From: Negativicutes bacterium
GTDB taxonomy: Bacteria > Bacillota > Negativicutes > Sporomusales > JAOACF01
DNA length: 34,330 bases
Reading direction: 5' to 3'
Assembly: GCA_026417995.1 (NCBI GenBank)
Contig: JAOACF010000012.1
Coordinates: 1-34,330, forward strand
The stretch's first letter is position 1, and each line of letters opens with the position of its first letter. The position numbers were made by a program, and so were the translations under genes. The notes under the pieces are model-generated. The model was not told the origin of the DNA, searched no databases, and saw nothing but the letters and a program-made list of their open reading frames with translations. Below, piece after piece: positions 1-8,596 of this stretch.

Positions 1-253
1 AGCGGATACCGCCGCCAAGCTGCACCGGAATATTACCTGACCGGATGATAGATTTAATTGTTTCAGTATTTACCGGCTGCCCCGCCAATGCGCCATCAAG
101 ATCAACAATGTGTAGATATTCCGCCCCTTCTGTCTGCCAACGCCGCGCCATATCAACTGGATTATCGGCAAATACCGTTTCCTGATCAAACCGCCCTTCC
201 GTCAGCCTTACACATTTGCCGCCGCGTATATCAATTGCCGGGAATACAATCAT
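1..253 (-). CDS. hisA: HisA, ProFAR isomerase (N-terminal part, cut by window edge)
   Basis: HisA isomerises ProFAR to PRFAR, the fourth step of histidine synthesis, in the cytoplasm. Only about 84 N-terminal codons lie in the window; the rest continues past the left edge. Translating the minus strand from the ATG at 253 gives [17 protein letters not shown], with the expected catalytic Asp at residue 8. HIVDLDGA follows near residue 48, and the phosphate-binding LGGGIR sits at the window edge. The ATG overlaps the hisH stop in an ATGA, so the two genes are translationally coupled. hisF would be expected next, outside the window. Confidence 0.95.
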   Translation of the reverse strand, partial: MIVFPAIDIRGGKCVRLTEGRFDQETVFADNPVDMARRWQTEGAEYLHIVDLDGALAGQPVNTETIKSIIRSGNIPVQLGGGIR

Positions 254-858
254 TCCATCAGATCCTTAAAATTGCTTAAAATCTTCATGCCGACCGCGCC
301 TGATTTTTCCGGATGAAACTGTACGGCCTGCAGTTTACCGCGTCCCACCGAGGCGGTAACCGGGCCGCCGTAGTCGGTTGTAGCCGTGATAAGCGAGGTA
401 TCGGTGGGAAGGGCATGGTAACTATGCACGAAGTAAACGAAGGATTGCGGCGGCAGATTGCGATACAGCAGGCTTGCGCCGCGATAATCCAGGCTGTTCC
501 AGCCCATGTGAGGCACCTTTAGTCCCGGCGCATCGATACGCCGCACAATACCCGGCAGAATGCCCAAACCTGCTATGCCAGGGTCCTCTTCACTGCCTTC
601 AAATAAAAGCTGCAACCCCAGACAAATACCCAAAAAAGGAATATCACGGACTACAGCCTCCCGGATCACCTCGATCAGTCCGTGCTTTTTCAGATTGGCC
701 ATACAATCGCCGAATGCGCCCACTCCCGGCAAAACCACCTTGCCGGCGCGGCTGATTACCCGCGGGTCACTGGTCACCGTCACCTTAGCGCCCAGTTTAA
801 GAAAAGCTTTTTCGACACTATACAGGTTTCCCATCCCGTAATCAATAACCGCAATCAT
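250..858 (-). CDS. hisH: HisH, glutaminase subunit of imidazole glycerol phosphate synthase
   Basis: This is the class I glutamine amidotransferase subunit that feeds ammonia to HisF, making IGP and AICAR from PRFAR. At 202 residues it has normal length. The triad is visible: Cys79 in GICLGLQ, and His182 and Glu184 in QFHPEKS. The oxyanion-side loop PGVGAFGD lies near residues 44-51. The gene overlaps hisB upstream and hisA downstream by 4 bp each. AICAR released here is the substrate of PurH, whose gene is at the other end of the window. Confidence 0.97.
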   Translation of the reverse strand: MIAVIDYGMGNLYSVEKAFLKLGAKVTVTSDPRVISRAGKVVLPGVGAFGDCMANLKKHGLIEVIREAVVRDIPFLGICLGLQLLFEGSEEDPGIAGLGILPGIVRRIDAPGLKVPHMGWNSLDYRGASLLYRNLPPQSFVYFVHSYHALPTDTSLITATTDYGGPVTASVGRGKLQAVQFHPEKSGAVGMKILSNFKDLME

Positions 859-1445
859 AACAACATCCCCTTGGTTGACATGACGCCACCGATGCGCGCG
901 TCTCTGCCGGAAGCTTCGTCAAGCGCGCGTCCGAGAGCCTTAAACACGGCTTCGATGATATGATGGGCGTTTTTCCCGGCCAGCAGCCGTACATGCAGCG
1001 TTAAGCCAGCATGCACCGCCAATGCGCGCAGAAATTCCTCCAGCAGTTCTGTGTCAAAGCCGCCGACTTTGGCGGCGCTGATGCTGACATCATAAGCCAG
1101 GAACGGTCTGCCGCTAATATCGAGCGATACCATCGCCAGCGCTTCATCCATCGGAACGAAAGCGGTTCCGTACCGCCTGATGCCGCTTTTGTCGCCAAGC
1201 GCCTGACTTAGCGCTTGCCCCAGCACGATGCCGGTATCTTCTACTGTATGATGCGCATCAATATGAAGATCTCCCTCAGCTTTAACTGTTAGATCAAATA
1301 ACCCGTGCCGGGCAAATAAGATCAGCATGTGATCGAAAAAGCCGATGCCGGTCGTGATGTCGGCGTTGCCGCTGCCATCCAGCTTGAGCGTTATACTGAT
1401 ATTGGTCTCTAAAGTGCGCCGTTCCAGCGCGCCAATCCTATTCAT
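855..1445 (-). CDS. hisB: HisB, imidazoleglycerol-phosphate dehydratase (monofunctional)
   Basis: HisB dehydrates IGP to imidazole acetol phosphate using two metal ions. The 196-residue chain is the dehydratase alone, with no N-terminal histidinol phosphatase domain like that of the enterobacterial fusion. The duplicated metal-binding motifs are clear: DAHHTVED near residues 63-70, and [12 protein letters not shown] toward the C terminus. It overlaps hisC and hisH by 4 bp. No histidinol-phosphatase gene is seen in the window, so HisN/HisK must be encoded elsewhere. Confidence 0.97.
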   Translation of the reverse strand: MNRIGALERRTLETNISITLKLDGSGNADITTGIGFFDHMLILFARHGLFDLTVKAEGDLHIDAHHTVEDTGIVLGQALSQALGDKSGIRRYGTAFVPMDEALAMVSLDISGRPFLAYDVSISAAKVGGFDTELLEEFLRALAVHAGLTLHVRLLAGKNAHHIIEAVFKALGRALDEASGRDARIGGVMSTKGMLL

Positions 1446-2521
1446 CTGCCAACCTCCTTAGCCGTTTGTCCGAAAAAATTGGCAATCGTGGATATTACCG
1501 CCCGGTTTTCCCTTTCACTGCCTACCGTAATACGGATGCAGCCTGCCAAGCCGGGGTATTTGCTGAAATCCCGCACGCCGATGCCCTGCCGGCTGAAAGC
1601 TGCCGTCAATTCCGGCGTTCTGTCCGTCTTAAGCAGCAGGAAATTGGTTTGGGATGGATATACCGTGATGCCGTCCATGGCACCAAGCGATTGCGCCATG
1701 CGCTCACGTTCGGCAACAATCCTCTGCACTGCGGCTAAGACCGCCGTTTTTTGCCGGTAAACCGCTTCGGCGACGGCCAAAGACAAGGCATTGACATGAT
1801 AGGGCAGCAGCACTTTGCCAATGACCGCCAGAGCTTCACTGCCGCCGACAAGATAACCTACCCGGGCGGCGGCCAGGCCGTAAGCCTTGGAAAAAGTGCG
1901 GGCGACAATCAGATTGCCATACTTGGGCAATAGACTTAAGCAACTCTCACCGAAAAATTCATAATACGCTTCATCCACGACCACCGGACAATCCAAGCTG
2001 CGCACAATATACTCAATATCCGCCGCCGACATTACTGTGCCGGTCGGATTATTGGGGTTGCACAGAATCACGAGGCTTGCCGCTTTCTTTTGCGCTGCTT
2101 CGATCACTTTTTCCGCCGGGACTTGAAATTCCGGCGTAAGCTCAACCGGTACGGCTTCACAGTCTGCCAAGCGGGCGTATACCTCATACATGGAAAAAGA
2201 TGGGCTGGGATAAACGATGCAGCGCCCCCTGCCGCCAAAAGCGTAGCAACAAGCCCCCAGCAGCTCGCTTGAGCCATTGCCTACCAGTACGTTTTGCGGT
2301 TCGACGCCAAGGTCTGCTGCCAGCAGTTGCCGCAAACTTATCGCCGCTATTTCCGGGTAGCGGTTTAACGCAACCTTTGTCATGGCTTTGTTGACCTGTT
2401 CGGCAATATCGGGACTAAATCCGTCCGGCATTTCATTGGCGTCAACCTTAATGCGCCACGCTGCTTCGTCTACCGCATACGGCTTTAATAAATCAAGTCC
2501 CTCACGGAAATACAGTTTCAC
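1442..2521 (-). CDS. hisC: HisC, histidinol-phosphate aminotransferase
   Basis: This PLP-dependent fold-type I aminotransferase converts imidazole acetol phosphate plus glutamate to histidinol phosphate. It has 359 residues, normal for HisC. The PLP lysine is Lys212 in [17 protein letters not shown]. The substrate/cofactor motif CNPNNPTGT is near residues 154-162, and VVDEAYYEF near 181-189 carries the Asp and Tyr that contact PLP. The start overlaps the hisD stop by 4 bp. Family members can also act on aromatic keto acids, but the operon position favours the histidine role. Confidence 0.96.
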   Translation of the reverse strand: MKLYFREGLDLLKPYAVDEAAWRIKVDANEMPDGFSPDIAEQVNKAMTKVALNRYPEIAAISLRQLLAADLGVEPQNVLVGNGSSELLGACCYAFGGRGRCIVYPSPSFSMYEVYARLADCEAVPVELTPEFQVPAEKVIEAAQKKAASLVILCNPNNPTGTVMSAADIEYIVRSLDCPVVVDEAYYEFFGESCLSLLPKYGNLIVARTFSKAYGLAAARVGYLVGGSEALAVIGKVLLPYHVNALSLAVAEAVYRQKTAVLAAVQRIVAERERMAQSLGAMDGITVYPSQTNFLLLKTDRTPELTAAFSRQGIGVRDFSKYPGLAGCIRITVGSERENRAVISTIANFFGQTAKEVGR

Positions 2522-3861
2522 GGTCTCTCACCTCTTACGCGGACAGCGTTGGCATGAGCAGCAAGCCCTTCGGCCTCTGCCAGCCGGATGACATCCGCAC
2601 TGACTGCCTGCAGCGCCTGTTTTGTATAGGCGATAATACTGGTTTTTTTCATAAAAGTCTCGACGTTAAGCACGGAGTAAAATCTGGCCGTACCGCCTGT
2701 CGGCAGCACATGATTGGGTCCGGCCAGATAATCGCCGAGCGGCTCGGGGGAATAAGGCCCAAGAAATACCGCTCCGGCGTGACGCACCAACGGCAGCAGC
2801 GAAAATGGTTCAGCAGTCAATATTTCCAGGTGTTCCGGCGCGGCCACATTGGCAAGCTCCATTGCCTCCCGGATATCGCGGGTGACGATTATTAGGCCGT
2901 TTCGTTCCAATGCTTCCCGCGCAATCTCCTGGCGGGGCAGCTTGGCTAACTGAAGCTCTACTTCCTGTTCGACCCGGTCGGCTAATTCAGCGTCATCGGT
3001 AATAAGTACGCTGGAAGCAAGCGGGTCGTGTTCGGCCTGGCTGAGCATATCGGCGGCAATAAACCCGGCATCAGCCGTTTTATCGGCAACGATAAGGATT
3101 TCGCTGGGTCCGGCCAGCATATCGATGTCGCAGTAGCCATAGACTGCCTTTTTCGCCAGCGTAACAAAGATATTGCCCGGCCCGGTAATTTTGTCAACCT
3201 TTGGCACCGTTGCAGTTCCAAAAGCCAGCGCGGCCACTCCCTGCGCGCCGCCGGCTTTAAATACCCGGGAAACCCCGGCCTCCCGTGCCGCAGCTAATAC
3301 ATAGGGATTGACACTGCCGTCGCGGGCGGGCGGAACAACCATGATAATTTCCCGAACGCCGGCGACCGCTGCCGGTACGGCATTCATGATAACGGATGAG
3401 GGATAAGCGGCGCTGCCGCCCGGAACATAAATTCCTACCCGCTCAAGCGGCAGGCAATTCTGCCCTAGCACTGCGCCATGCTCCCGGTACGTAAGCCATG
3501 ATTTCGGCAGTTGCTCCTGGTGATATTTCTTAACATTGCCAACCGCCAGGCGGATGGACGCCAAGACCGCCGCATCAATCCGGCGAAAAGCCTGCTCATA
3601 TTCCTCTGCAGATACTTCCAGCGTCGCCGGGGTTAACTCAGCACCGTCGATCAGCCGGGTATAGCGTAAAAGCGCCTTATCCCCCTCGCATTTTACATCG
3701 GCAACGATCATTGCCACGATCTCCGCAGCCGTCATATCTTTGCCGAAAGTGGCGCGAATACGCTCCTTCATTTTATCGCTAAGCTCCACAGCTTCAAATG
3801 ACGGTTTTACTAATGCTCCGGCAATTGCAGCACCGCTAATATTGGTGGCTAATCTTTTCAT
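2518..3861 (-). CDS. hisD: HisD, histidinol dehydrogenase
   Basis: HisD carries out the last two steps, the four-electron NAD-dependent oxidation of histidinol to histidine. It has 447 residues. The zinc ligands are recognisable as Gln275 and His278 in SQAEHDP, Asp377 in GDYLAGPNH and His436 near the C terminus. The catalytic Glu/His pair is Glu343-His344 in APEHLE. Other family motifs seen are YVPGGSAAYPSS and ITGPGNIFVTLAKK. It overlaps hisG upstream and hisC downstream by 4 bp each. Confidence 0.97.
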   Translation of the reverse strand: MKRLATNISGAAIAGALVKPSFEAVELSDKMKERIRATFGKDMTAAEIVAMIVADVKCEGDKALLRYTRLIDGAELTPATLEVSAEEYEQAFRRIDAAVLASIRLAVGNVKKYHQEQLPKSWLTYREHGAVLGQNCLPLERVGIYVPGGSAAYPSSVIMNAVPAAVAGVREIIMVVPPARDGSVNPYVLAAAREAGVSRVFKAGGAQGVAALAFGTATVPKVDKITGPGNIFVTLAKKAVYGYCDIDMLAGPSEILIVADKTADAGFIAADMLSQAEHDPLASSVLITDDAELADRVEQEVELQLAKLPRQEIAREALERNGLIIVTRDIREAMELANVAAPEHLEILTAEPFSLLPLVRHAGAVFLGPYSPEPLGDYLAGPNHVLPTGGTARFYSVLNVETFMKKTSIIAYTKQALQAVSADVIRLAEAEGLAAHANAVRVRGERP

Positions 3862-4523
3862 TGCAGTTTCTCGCTTTCGATTAGTGTTTTTAGTCGTTCC
3901 ACCAGGGCATTGATACGGGCGAACTTCATCTTATAGCTGACGCGGTTGGCGATGAAGCGGGCGGTAGACGAATGGATCTGGGCAATTTCCACCAAGTTAT
4001 TTTCCTTAAGGGTACGCCCTGTTTCCACCAGGTCAACAATCACTTCCGCCAGTCCGACGATTGGCGCCAGCTCGATTGATCCGTTCAACTTAATGATCTC
4101 CATCTGCATCCCGGCGCTGTAAAAAAACTGTTCGGCAGTGTGCGGATACTTGGTGGCGACACGCATATGCGTGTAATCGGTCAGTTTCTCGCGCCGCAAA
4201 CCGGCTGGTACAGCCATCATCATTCGGCAAAGACCGAATTTGAGATCAAGCAGTTCATATACATCCTTGTTTTCCTCAAGCAGTACATCTTTGCCGATGA
4301 TGCCGATGTCAGCGGCGCCGTACTCCACATAAGTGGGCAAATCCGATGTCTTGGTAATAATAAATTTAGTTTTGCTCTCCTCATTGACCAATACGAGTTT
4401 GCGCGAATCTTCTTTCAGACCTGCGGCCGTATACCCTGCCTGAGCTAAGAGACCGGCGGCCGGCGCAAACAGTTTGCCTTTGGGCAGCGCTATTGTCAGG
4501 TAATTCATATCGCTCGATGTCAT
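3858..4523 (-). CDS. hisG: HisG, ATP phosphoribosyltransferase, short form
   Basis: HisG catalyses the committed step, ATP plus PRPP to phosphoribosyl-ATP. At 221 residues this is the short form, which lacks the C-terminal ACT-like feedback domain and needs HisZ to be active and histidine-sensitive. hisZ is encoded at 5650-6834, in a separate operon. The N terminus reads MTSSDMNYLTIALPKGKLF. The conserved core begins at the second Met, so translation could also start at 4508. The first ATG has a GGTGG element about 5 nt upstream and is taken as the start, with moderate certainty. It is the first gene of the his operon. Confidence 0.95.
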   Translation of the reverse strand: MTSSDMNYLTIALPKGKLFAPAAGLLAQAGYTAAGLKEDSRKLVLVNEESKTKFIITKTSDLPTYVEYGAADIGIIGKDVLLEENKDVYELLDLKFGLCRMMMAVPAGLRREKLTDYTHMRVATKYPHTAEQFFYSAGMQMEIIKLNGSIELAPIVGLAEVIVDLVETGRTLKENNLVEIAQIHSSTARFIANRVSYKMKFARINALVERLKTLIESEKLQ

Positions 4524-4545
4524 TTGTCCACCACTTTACTTCATT

Positions 4546-4598
4546 ATGTTAAAGTATTAACATATTAATATGGTATCATTGAGATTTTTACTCGTCAA
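4546..4598 (-). promoter_or_regulatory. his operon promoter with overlapping palindromes
   Basis: On the minus strand, TTGACG (4593-4598) and TACCAT (4570-4575) are spaced by exactly 17 nt, a good sigma-A match. A 12-bp perfect palindrome, CATATTAATATG (4561-4572), overlaps the -10. A second inverted repeat, ATGTTAA-4-TTAACAT (4546-4563), covers the expected transcription start. Both are placed where a repressor would block initiation. YerC, encoded nearby, is a candidate ligand; that link is inference. Confidence 0.6.
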
Positions 4599-4674
4599 TC
4601 CCCCTTTGTAGGATTTTTTTGCATAGTTGTAGAAATGATTGGTAAAAAATAAGTACTCAAAGGAGGTTGCGCCA

Positions 4675-5619
4675 GTGCCTACTATCCTGATATTAAATAA
4701 ATTGGCCGAACGTCATAAGACCATGATCCATAGTGTTGCTGATGATATAGCGGTAATCAGCTGCGAACTGGATGAAGCCGGACAATATATTGCAGATGCT
4801 GATATCCTCGTCGCCTGGGGTTGGATGGATATACGTCCGTTGTTTTTACGCGCCGCTAAACTCAAGTGGCTGCATGCGCTCAGTGCAGGCGTAGAAACTT
4901 TGATATTCCCTGAAATGCAAAATAGCGGCATCATCCTTACCAACTCGCGCGGCATTCACGGCATTCCGATTTCAGAACACATATTTGCCATGATGCTTAC
5001 CTTTACACGGGGCCTTCACCTGCTGTTAAAACAACAGGCGGCGAAAAAATGGCGCCGTGTGCCGACTGATGAACTTCATGAAAAAACATTGGGCATCATT
5101 GGTTTGGGAAGTATCGGGCGTGAAATTGCCAAAAAAGCCAAAGGACTTGGCATGAATGTCGTTGCTACCAAACGCGCGGTTACTACAGAACTGTTTGTCG
5201 ACAAACTGTACCCGGCGGATCAACTGCATGAAATGCTGCCGTTATGCGATTTTGTGGTTGTCGCTTTGCCGCTCACCGAAGATACGAAAGGCTACTTCCG
5301 TCTGGAGCATTTCCAGGCCATGAAACCTACTGCCTATTTCTTTAATATTGCCAGGGGAGCGGTTGTTAACGAGCCAGACCTTATAACTGCCCTGGAGCAA
5401 GGGTTAATCGCCGGTGCCGGTCTCGATGTTTTCGAGAATGAACCATTACCGGAAGAAAGTCCGCTGTGGGAGCGGGAGAATGTTATCATTACGCCGCACT
5501 TAGCCGCACTGTCCCCTTATTATCTTGATCGGGCAATTAAACTTTTTGCCGATAATCTGGCCCGCTATGTAAATGGCCGGGAGATGCTCAATATTATTGA
5601 CAAACACAAAGGTTATTAA
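4675..5619 (+). CDS. D-isomer-specific 2-hydroxyacid dehydrogenase
   Basis: This is a cytoplasmic NAD(P)-dependent oxidoreductase of the phosphoglycerate/glyoxylate/hydroxypyruvate reductase superfamily; the exact substrate cannot be told. The GTG start at 4675 is chosen because AAAGGAGG precedes it by about 8 nt, giving 314 residues starting MPTILILNK. The Rossmann motif GLGSIG is at 143-148. The catalytic set is Arg227 (NIARGAVV), Glu254 (DVFENEP) and His275 (ITPHLAA). Lys166-Arg167 follow the second beta strand, where NAD enzymes usually have Asp, so NADP(H) use is likely (inference). There is no ACT domain, which argues against a regulated SerA. It is monocistronic, divergent from hisG and convergent with hisZ. 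Confidence 0.85.
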   Translation: MPTILILNKLAERHKTMIHSVADDIAVISCELDEAGQYIADADILVAWGWMDIRPLFLRAAKLKWLHALSAGVETLIFPEMQNSGIILTNSRGIHGIPISEHIFAMMLTFTRGLHLLLKQQAAKKWRRVPTDELHEKTLGIIGLGSIGREIAKKAKGLGMNVVATKRAVTTELFVDKLYPADQLHEMLPLCDFVVVALPLTEDTKGYFRLEHFQAMKPTAYFFNIARGAVVNEPDLITALEQGLIAGAGLDVFENEPLPEESPLWERENVIITPHLAALSPYYLDRAIKLFADNLARYVNGREMLNIIDKHKGY

Positions 5620-5651
5620 AAAAGGTTCCGGCATGCACCGGAACCTTTTTT
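5618..5651. terminator. Bidirectional intrinsic terminator
   Basis: A perfect 14-bp stem (5618-5631 with 5638-5651) has its own A-tract on one side and T-tract on the other. It can therefore end both the hydroxyacid dehydrogenase transcript (plus) and the yerC-hisZ transcript (minus), and it lies immediately after both stop codons. Confidence 0.92.
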
Positions 5652-6834
5652 ACTCGCAATATATAAGCCTGGCAAACCGTTTTCGCTGCCTGAACGCTTC
5701 TGCTTCTGCCGCAGACTGGGCATGAAGCGCAAGCTCAACCATGTGCCCCTGACTGCGCAGCGCTCCGGCAGCCGCAATGGCCGCATTAAGCATCCCCTCC
5801 CGCCAGGCCACATAAATCCCTCGACTGTCACCAACAGTTTTCAGGCCTTGCCGTTCCATGGCCAGGAGCAGCCGTTCGATCCCCAGCGCGAAACCGGTAG
5901 CCGGACAATCCATGCCAAAAAAGGCCAGCATCCGGTCATACCGCCCGCCGCCGCAGACCGGGAAACCCAATCCTGGCGTATATCCCTCGAAAACCATGCC
6001 GGTATAGTAATCAAAATCACGGATGAGTCCCAGGTCAAAGTTAACGTACTCGCTGACGCCGTAACTCTCCAGCAGGCAGTAAATCTCGGACAAATTGTCC
6101 AGCGCCCGCCGGCTCACTGTGTTATTCACCCGTGTATAAGCCTGTTTCAGTATCTCCCGTTTGCCGTGAAGCACCGGAATATCCCTCAGCAGTTGCTGCG
6201 ATGCGGCGCATAAGCGGCTGGCAGCCACCATCTCGCTTAATCCCACCAAATCCCGTGATACCATGCACGTTTTTAACTGTTGACGCTCGGTTGCTCCCAG
6301 TTCATATTCGTCCATAATACCATTAATAAATTCAACCTGGCCCAAACTGATCTGAAATTGTTTTAATCCCGCGTCAAGCATGGCTTCGGCCGCCAGCGCT
6401 ATAATCTCCGCGTCGGCGCCCGCTCCCGGACTGCCCATCAGTTCGACGCCGGCCTGATAAAACTCACATTGTCTGCCCGCCTGTGCCTGCTCGTAGCGAA
6501 ACACATTGGTCAGGTAAAACAGCCGCAGCGGCCATTCTTCCTGTGTGAGACGGGTCGCCGCCACCCGCGCAATCGGCGCTGTCATATCCGGCCGCAGCGC
6601 CAAGATGCGGTTATTTTTATCGAGAAACTTGAACATGTTATGCTGAATGTCGCCGCCTACGCCTGTCGTCAAGGCGTCAAGATATTCAAAAGTTGGCGTT
6701 ACAACTTCATCATAACCCCAGCGTGCGAAAAGGCCGGCGATCGTTGTTTCCACTTCACGTTTGCGCCTGGCATCTCGGGGCAAAAAGTCACGTGTGCCAT
6801 AGGGTATCTGGGGCGCAAAATTCTGTCGGCTCAT
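5650..6834 (-). CDS. hisZ: HisZ, ATP phosphoribosyltransferase regulatory subunit
   Basis: HisZ is a histidyl-tRNA-synthetase-like protein without charging activity. It forms a hetero-octamer with short HisG and confers activity and histidine feedback. The 394-residue chain starts MSRQNFAPQIPYGTRDFLP. Class II synthetase-type motifs are visible, including LALRPDMTAPIARVAATR (motif 2 region, about residues 77-94) and CGGGRYDRML near 310. HisZ is favoured over HisS because the chain is shorter and the ATP/aminoacylation motifs are degenerate. It lies 6 bp after yerC, in one operon, and its partner hisG heads the operon on the other side of the hydroxyacid dehydrogenase. Confidence 0.93.
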   Translation of the reverse strand: MSRQNFAPQIPYGTRDFLPRDARRKREVETTIAGLFARWGYDEVVTPTFEYLDALTTGVGGDIQHNMFKFLDKNNRILALRPDMTAPIARVAATRLTQEEWPLRLFYLTNVFRYEQAQAGRQCEFYQAGVELMGSPGAGADAEIIALAAEAMLDAGLKQFQISLGQVEFINGIMDEYELGATERQQLKTCMVSRDLVGLSEMVAASRLCAASQQLLRDIPVLHGKREILKQAYTRVNNTVSRRALDNLSEIYCLLESYGVSEYVNFDLGLIRDFDYYTGMVFEGYTPGLGFPVCGGGRYDRMLAFFGMDCPATGFALGIERLLLAMERQGLKTVGDSRGIYVAWREGMLNAAIAAAGALRSQGHMVELALHAQSAAEAEAFRQRKRFARLIYCE

Positions 6835-6840
6835 GGCATT

Positions 6841-7167
6841 TTACTCCTGTTCCTTCGATGCAGCCTGCTCTGTCGCATTCGCAAGCCGTTCGAGAATAAT
6901 CTTATAGCCATCCGCCCCGTAATACAAACAGCGTTTCACCCGGCTGATCGTCGCGGTACTCGCCCCTGTCTGCTCGACAATATCATCATATATATAGCCT
7001 TCTTTGAGCATGCGGGCTACCTCGAGTCGCTGCGCCATTGCCTTAATCTCGGCAATGGTGCAAATATCTTCAAAAAACTGATAGCACTCTTCCCTGGTTT
7101 TTAATAATAAAATCGCCTCGACAAGCTGATCGCTGAGTGCATCCTGAATTTTGGGGTTCACCGGCAT
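6841..7167 (-). CDS. yerC: YerC/YecD-type TrpR-like DNA-binding regulator
   Basis: This is a 108-residue helix-turn-helix protein of the TrpR-like YerC/YecD family. The HTH is visible around residues 55-77, where DDIVEQTGASTATISRVKR reads as a typical recognition unit. The ATG at 7167 is preceded by AAAGGAG at a good distance. It is co-transcribed with hisZ, 6 bp apart, which points to control of histidine synthesis. Homologues in Firmicutes have been proposed as his regulators; the ligand and operator are not shown by sequence. The natural test sites are the palindromes over the his promoter (4546-4572) and the inverted repeat upstream of this gene (7268-7290). Confidence 0.85.
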   Translation of the reverse strand: MPVNPKIQDALSDQLVEAILLLKTREECYQFFEDICTIAEIKAMAQRLEVARMLKEGYIYDDIVEQTGASTATISRVKRCLYYGADGYKIILERLANATEQAASKEQE

Positions 7168-7267
7168 TTGACTTCGCTCCTTTCGTATCTGAGGCAGCTA
7201 TTCCGATTATTACCAGTATATTCGCCCCTCACTCGTATTTTCCTTTATTTCTGTGAGTCTTTAGCGT

Positions 7268-7290
7268 CTTAAAATAAATGGTATTTTAAG
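7268..7290. promoter_or_regulatory. 23-bp inverted repeat between yerC and the met promoter
   Basis: CTTAAAAT (7268-7275) and ATTTTAAG (7283-7290) are perfect 8-bp arms around a 7-nt spacer. The element lies about 100 bp upstream of yerC and just 12 bp before the met -35 box. It could be an operator for yerC or an upstream element for the met promoter. On the minus strand it contains ATACCAT, also found at the his promoter, but a shared 7-mer of this kind can be chance. Confidence 0.4.
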
Positions 7291-7302
7291 GTATAAAAAC
7301 TA

Positions 7303-7330
7303 TTGACATCTTAGAATGTCTTGTGATAAT
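7303..7330 (+). promoter_or_regulatory. Promoter of the metNIQ transcript
   Basis: TTGACA (7303-7308) is separated by 16 nt from GATAAT (7325-7330). A TG dinucleotide one base before the -10 makes it an extended -10 promoter. The transcript would start near 7337, about 20 nt before the SAM riboswitch. It is the strongest sigma-A match in the window. Confidence 0.88.
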
Positions 7331-7355
7331 ATTTTTTCCATCAACCGAATATTGG

Positions 7356-7509
7356 TTTTTCATCAAGAGTTGGCTGAGGGACTGGCCCGATGAAGCCGCG
7401 GCAACCATCGCTTTGCGAAACGGTGCCAATTCCTGCAGGATTACCATCCTGGCAGATGAAGAACGGCTGAAACTAGTGAAAAAGCCTCTTCGTTCTGCGA
7501 AGAGGCTTT
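7356..7509 (+). ncRNA. SAM-I (S-box) riboswitch with terminator expression platform
   Basis: The aptamer spans about 7356-7463. P1 forms between TTCATC at the 5' side and GATGAA at the 3' side. The S-box core GAGGGACTGGCCCGATGAAG (7377-7396) and GGCAACC follow, with GGTGCCAATTCC further on. The expression platform is a perfect 12-bp terminator stem (7481-7492 with 7498-7509) followed by TTTT. AGAACG (7460-7465), part of the P1 3' side, can pair with CGTTCT (7491-7496) as an antiterminator. The design is therefore a classical OFF switch: bound SAM frees the terminator and shuts off metNIQ. Confidence 0.96.
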
Positions 7510-7537
7510 CAGTTTTAGGAAAGGAGTGGACTTATTT

Positions 7538-8596
7538 TTGATTACCTTGCGTGACATTCACAAACAGTATCCCGGCGCCAACGGAGGCGTCCATGCCCTG
7601 CGGGGAGTAACTGTAGAGGTAAAGCGCGGCGAGATATTTGGTGTTATCGGCAAAAGCGGCGCCGGCAAAAGCACTTTGATCCGCTGCATTAACATGCTGG
7701 AACGACCTACTTCCGGCGAGGTTATCGTCGACGGCCAAAATTTAACCTCGTTTTCCGAGCAACAGCTCCGCGAAGCCCGCAAAGGCATCGGCATGATCTT
7801 TCAACACTTTAATTTGCTCTCTTCCCGTACAGTCTTCGGGAATGTAGCTTTTCCTCTCGAGCTTGCCGGCAAAAGCAAAGCGGAAATTGCCGCCGAAGTG
7901 ATTCCCTTTTTGGAACTCGTGGGGTTAGCGGACAAAAAAGATCAGTATCCCTCGCAACTCAGCGGCGGGCAGAAACAGCGCGTCGGTATCGCCCGGGCGC
8001 TGGCCAGCCGTCCCAAGGTGCTGCTTTGCGATGAAGCAACTTCCGCACTTGATCCCAAGACAACAAAGTCGATTCTGGAACTTTTGAAAGATATCAACCG
8101 CAGGCTTGGTCTTACCATCGTGCTGATTACCCACGAAATGCACGTGATCAAGGAAATCTGCGACCGTGTGGCCGTAATTGAGGACGGCAAAATTATTGAG
8201 CAAGGTTCGGTTTTGGAGATATTTACCAAGCCACAAATGACTACAACCCGCGAATTCATCAGTTCTATTGTTAACCACGACCTGCCGGATATCTTTACCG
8301 GCACCGTATTCTCCGCTACCTCTGGCCCGGACAGCAACCTGATACTGCGTCTATCCTTCATCGGCCACTCCGCCGAAGAACCGATTATCGCTAGCATGAT
8401 CCGCCGGTTTAATGTGGATGCCAGTATTCTATACGGCAATATCGACCACATTCAACAAACTCCGTTTGGCACGCTTATTGTTGAGTTATCCGGCGACCAA
8501 GCAGGTATTCAGAACGCTCTAAACTATCTGCGGGCACGCGAATTAGGAATTGAGGTGATTGGCTATGTCGCCAGAAATACTCGCGCTGTTGGCTGA
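7538..8596 (+). CDS. metN: MetN, methionine ABC importer ATPase
   Basis: MetN is the nucleotide-binding subunit of the methionine importer and works as a dimer with MetI at the inner membrane. The start is taken as TTG 7538, giving MITLRDIHKQYPG over 352 residues, because GGAAAGGAG lies 11 nt upstream. The in-frame GTG at 7526 falls inside that Shine-Dalgarno. Walker A GKSGAGKST is at 38-46, followed by the signature LSGGQKQR, Walker B VLLCDEATSALD and the switch His in LITHEM. The C-terminal 100 or so residues form the NIL (ACT-like) domain that binds methionine and causes transinhibition. It is controlled by the SAM riboswitch directly upstream. Confidence 0.95.
   Translation: MITLRDIHKQYPGANGGVHALRGVTVEVKRGEIFGVIGKSGAGKSTLIRCINMLERPTSGEVIVDGQNLTSFSEQQLREARKGIGMIFQHFNLLSSRTVFGNVAFPLELAGKSKAEIAAEVIPFLELVGLADKKDQYPSQLSGGQKQRVGIARALASRPKVLLCDEATSALDPKTTKSILELLKDINRRLGLTIVLITHEMHVIKEICDRVAVIEDGKIIEQGSVLEIFTKPQMTTTREFISSIVNHDLPDIFTGTVFSATSGPDSNLILRLSFIGHSAEEPIIASMIRRFNVDASILYGNIDHIQQTPFGTLIVELSGDQAGIQNALNYLRARELGIEVIGYVARNTRAVG

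Noticed and set aside
474-963. Overlapping plus-strand frames within hisH and hisB
   Set aside because: They are antisense shadows of conserved his genes and have no ribosome sites or recognisable domains.
4524-4674. T-box or histidine leader-peptide attenuator for the his operon
   Set aside because: The leader is only about 40 nt, with no T-box core, no His-rich short frame and no terminator hairpin before hisG.
7526-7537. GTG at 7526 as the metN start
   Set aside because: It lies inside the Shine-Dalgarno sequence; TTG 7538 has correct spacing and gives the usual MetN N terminus.
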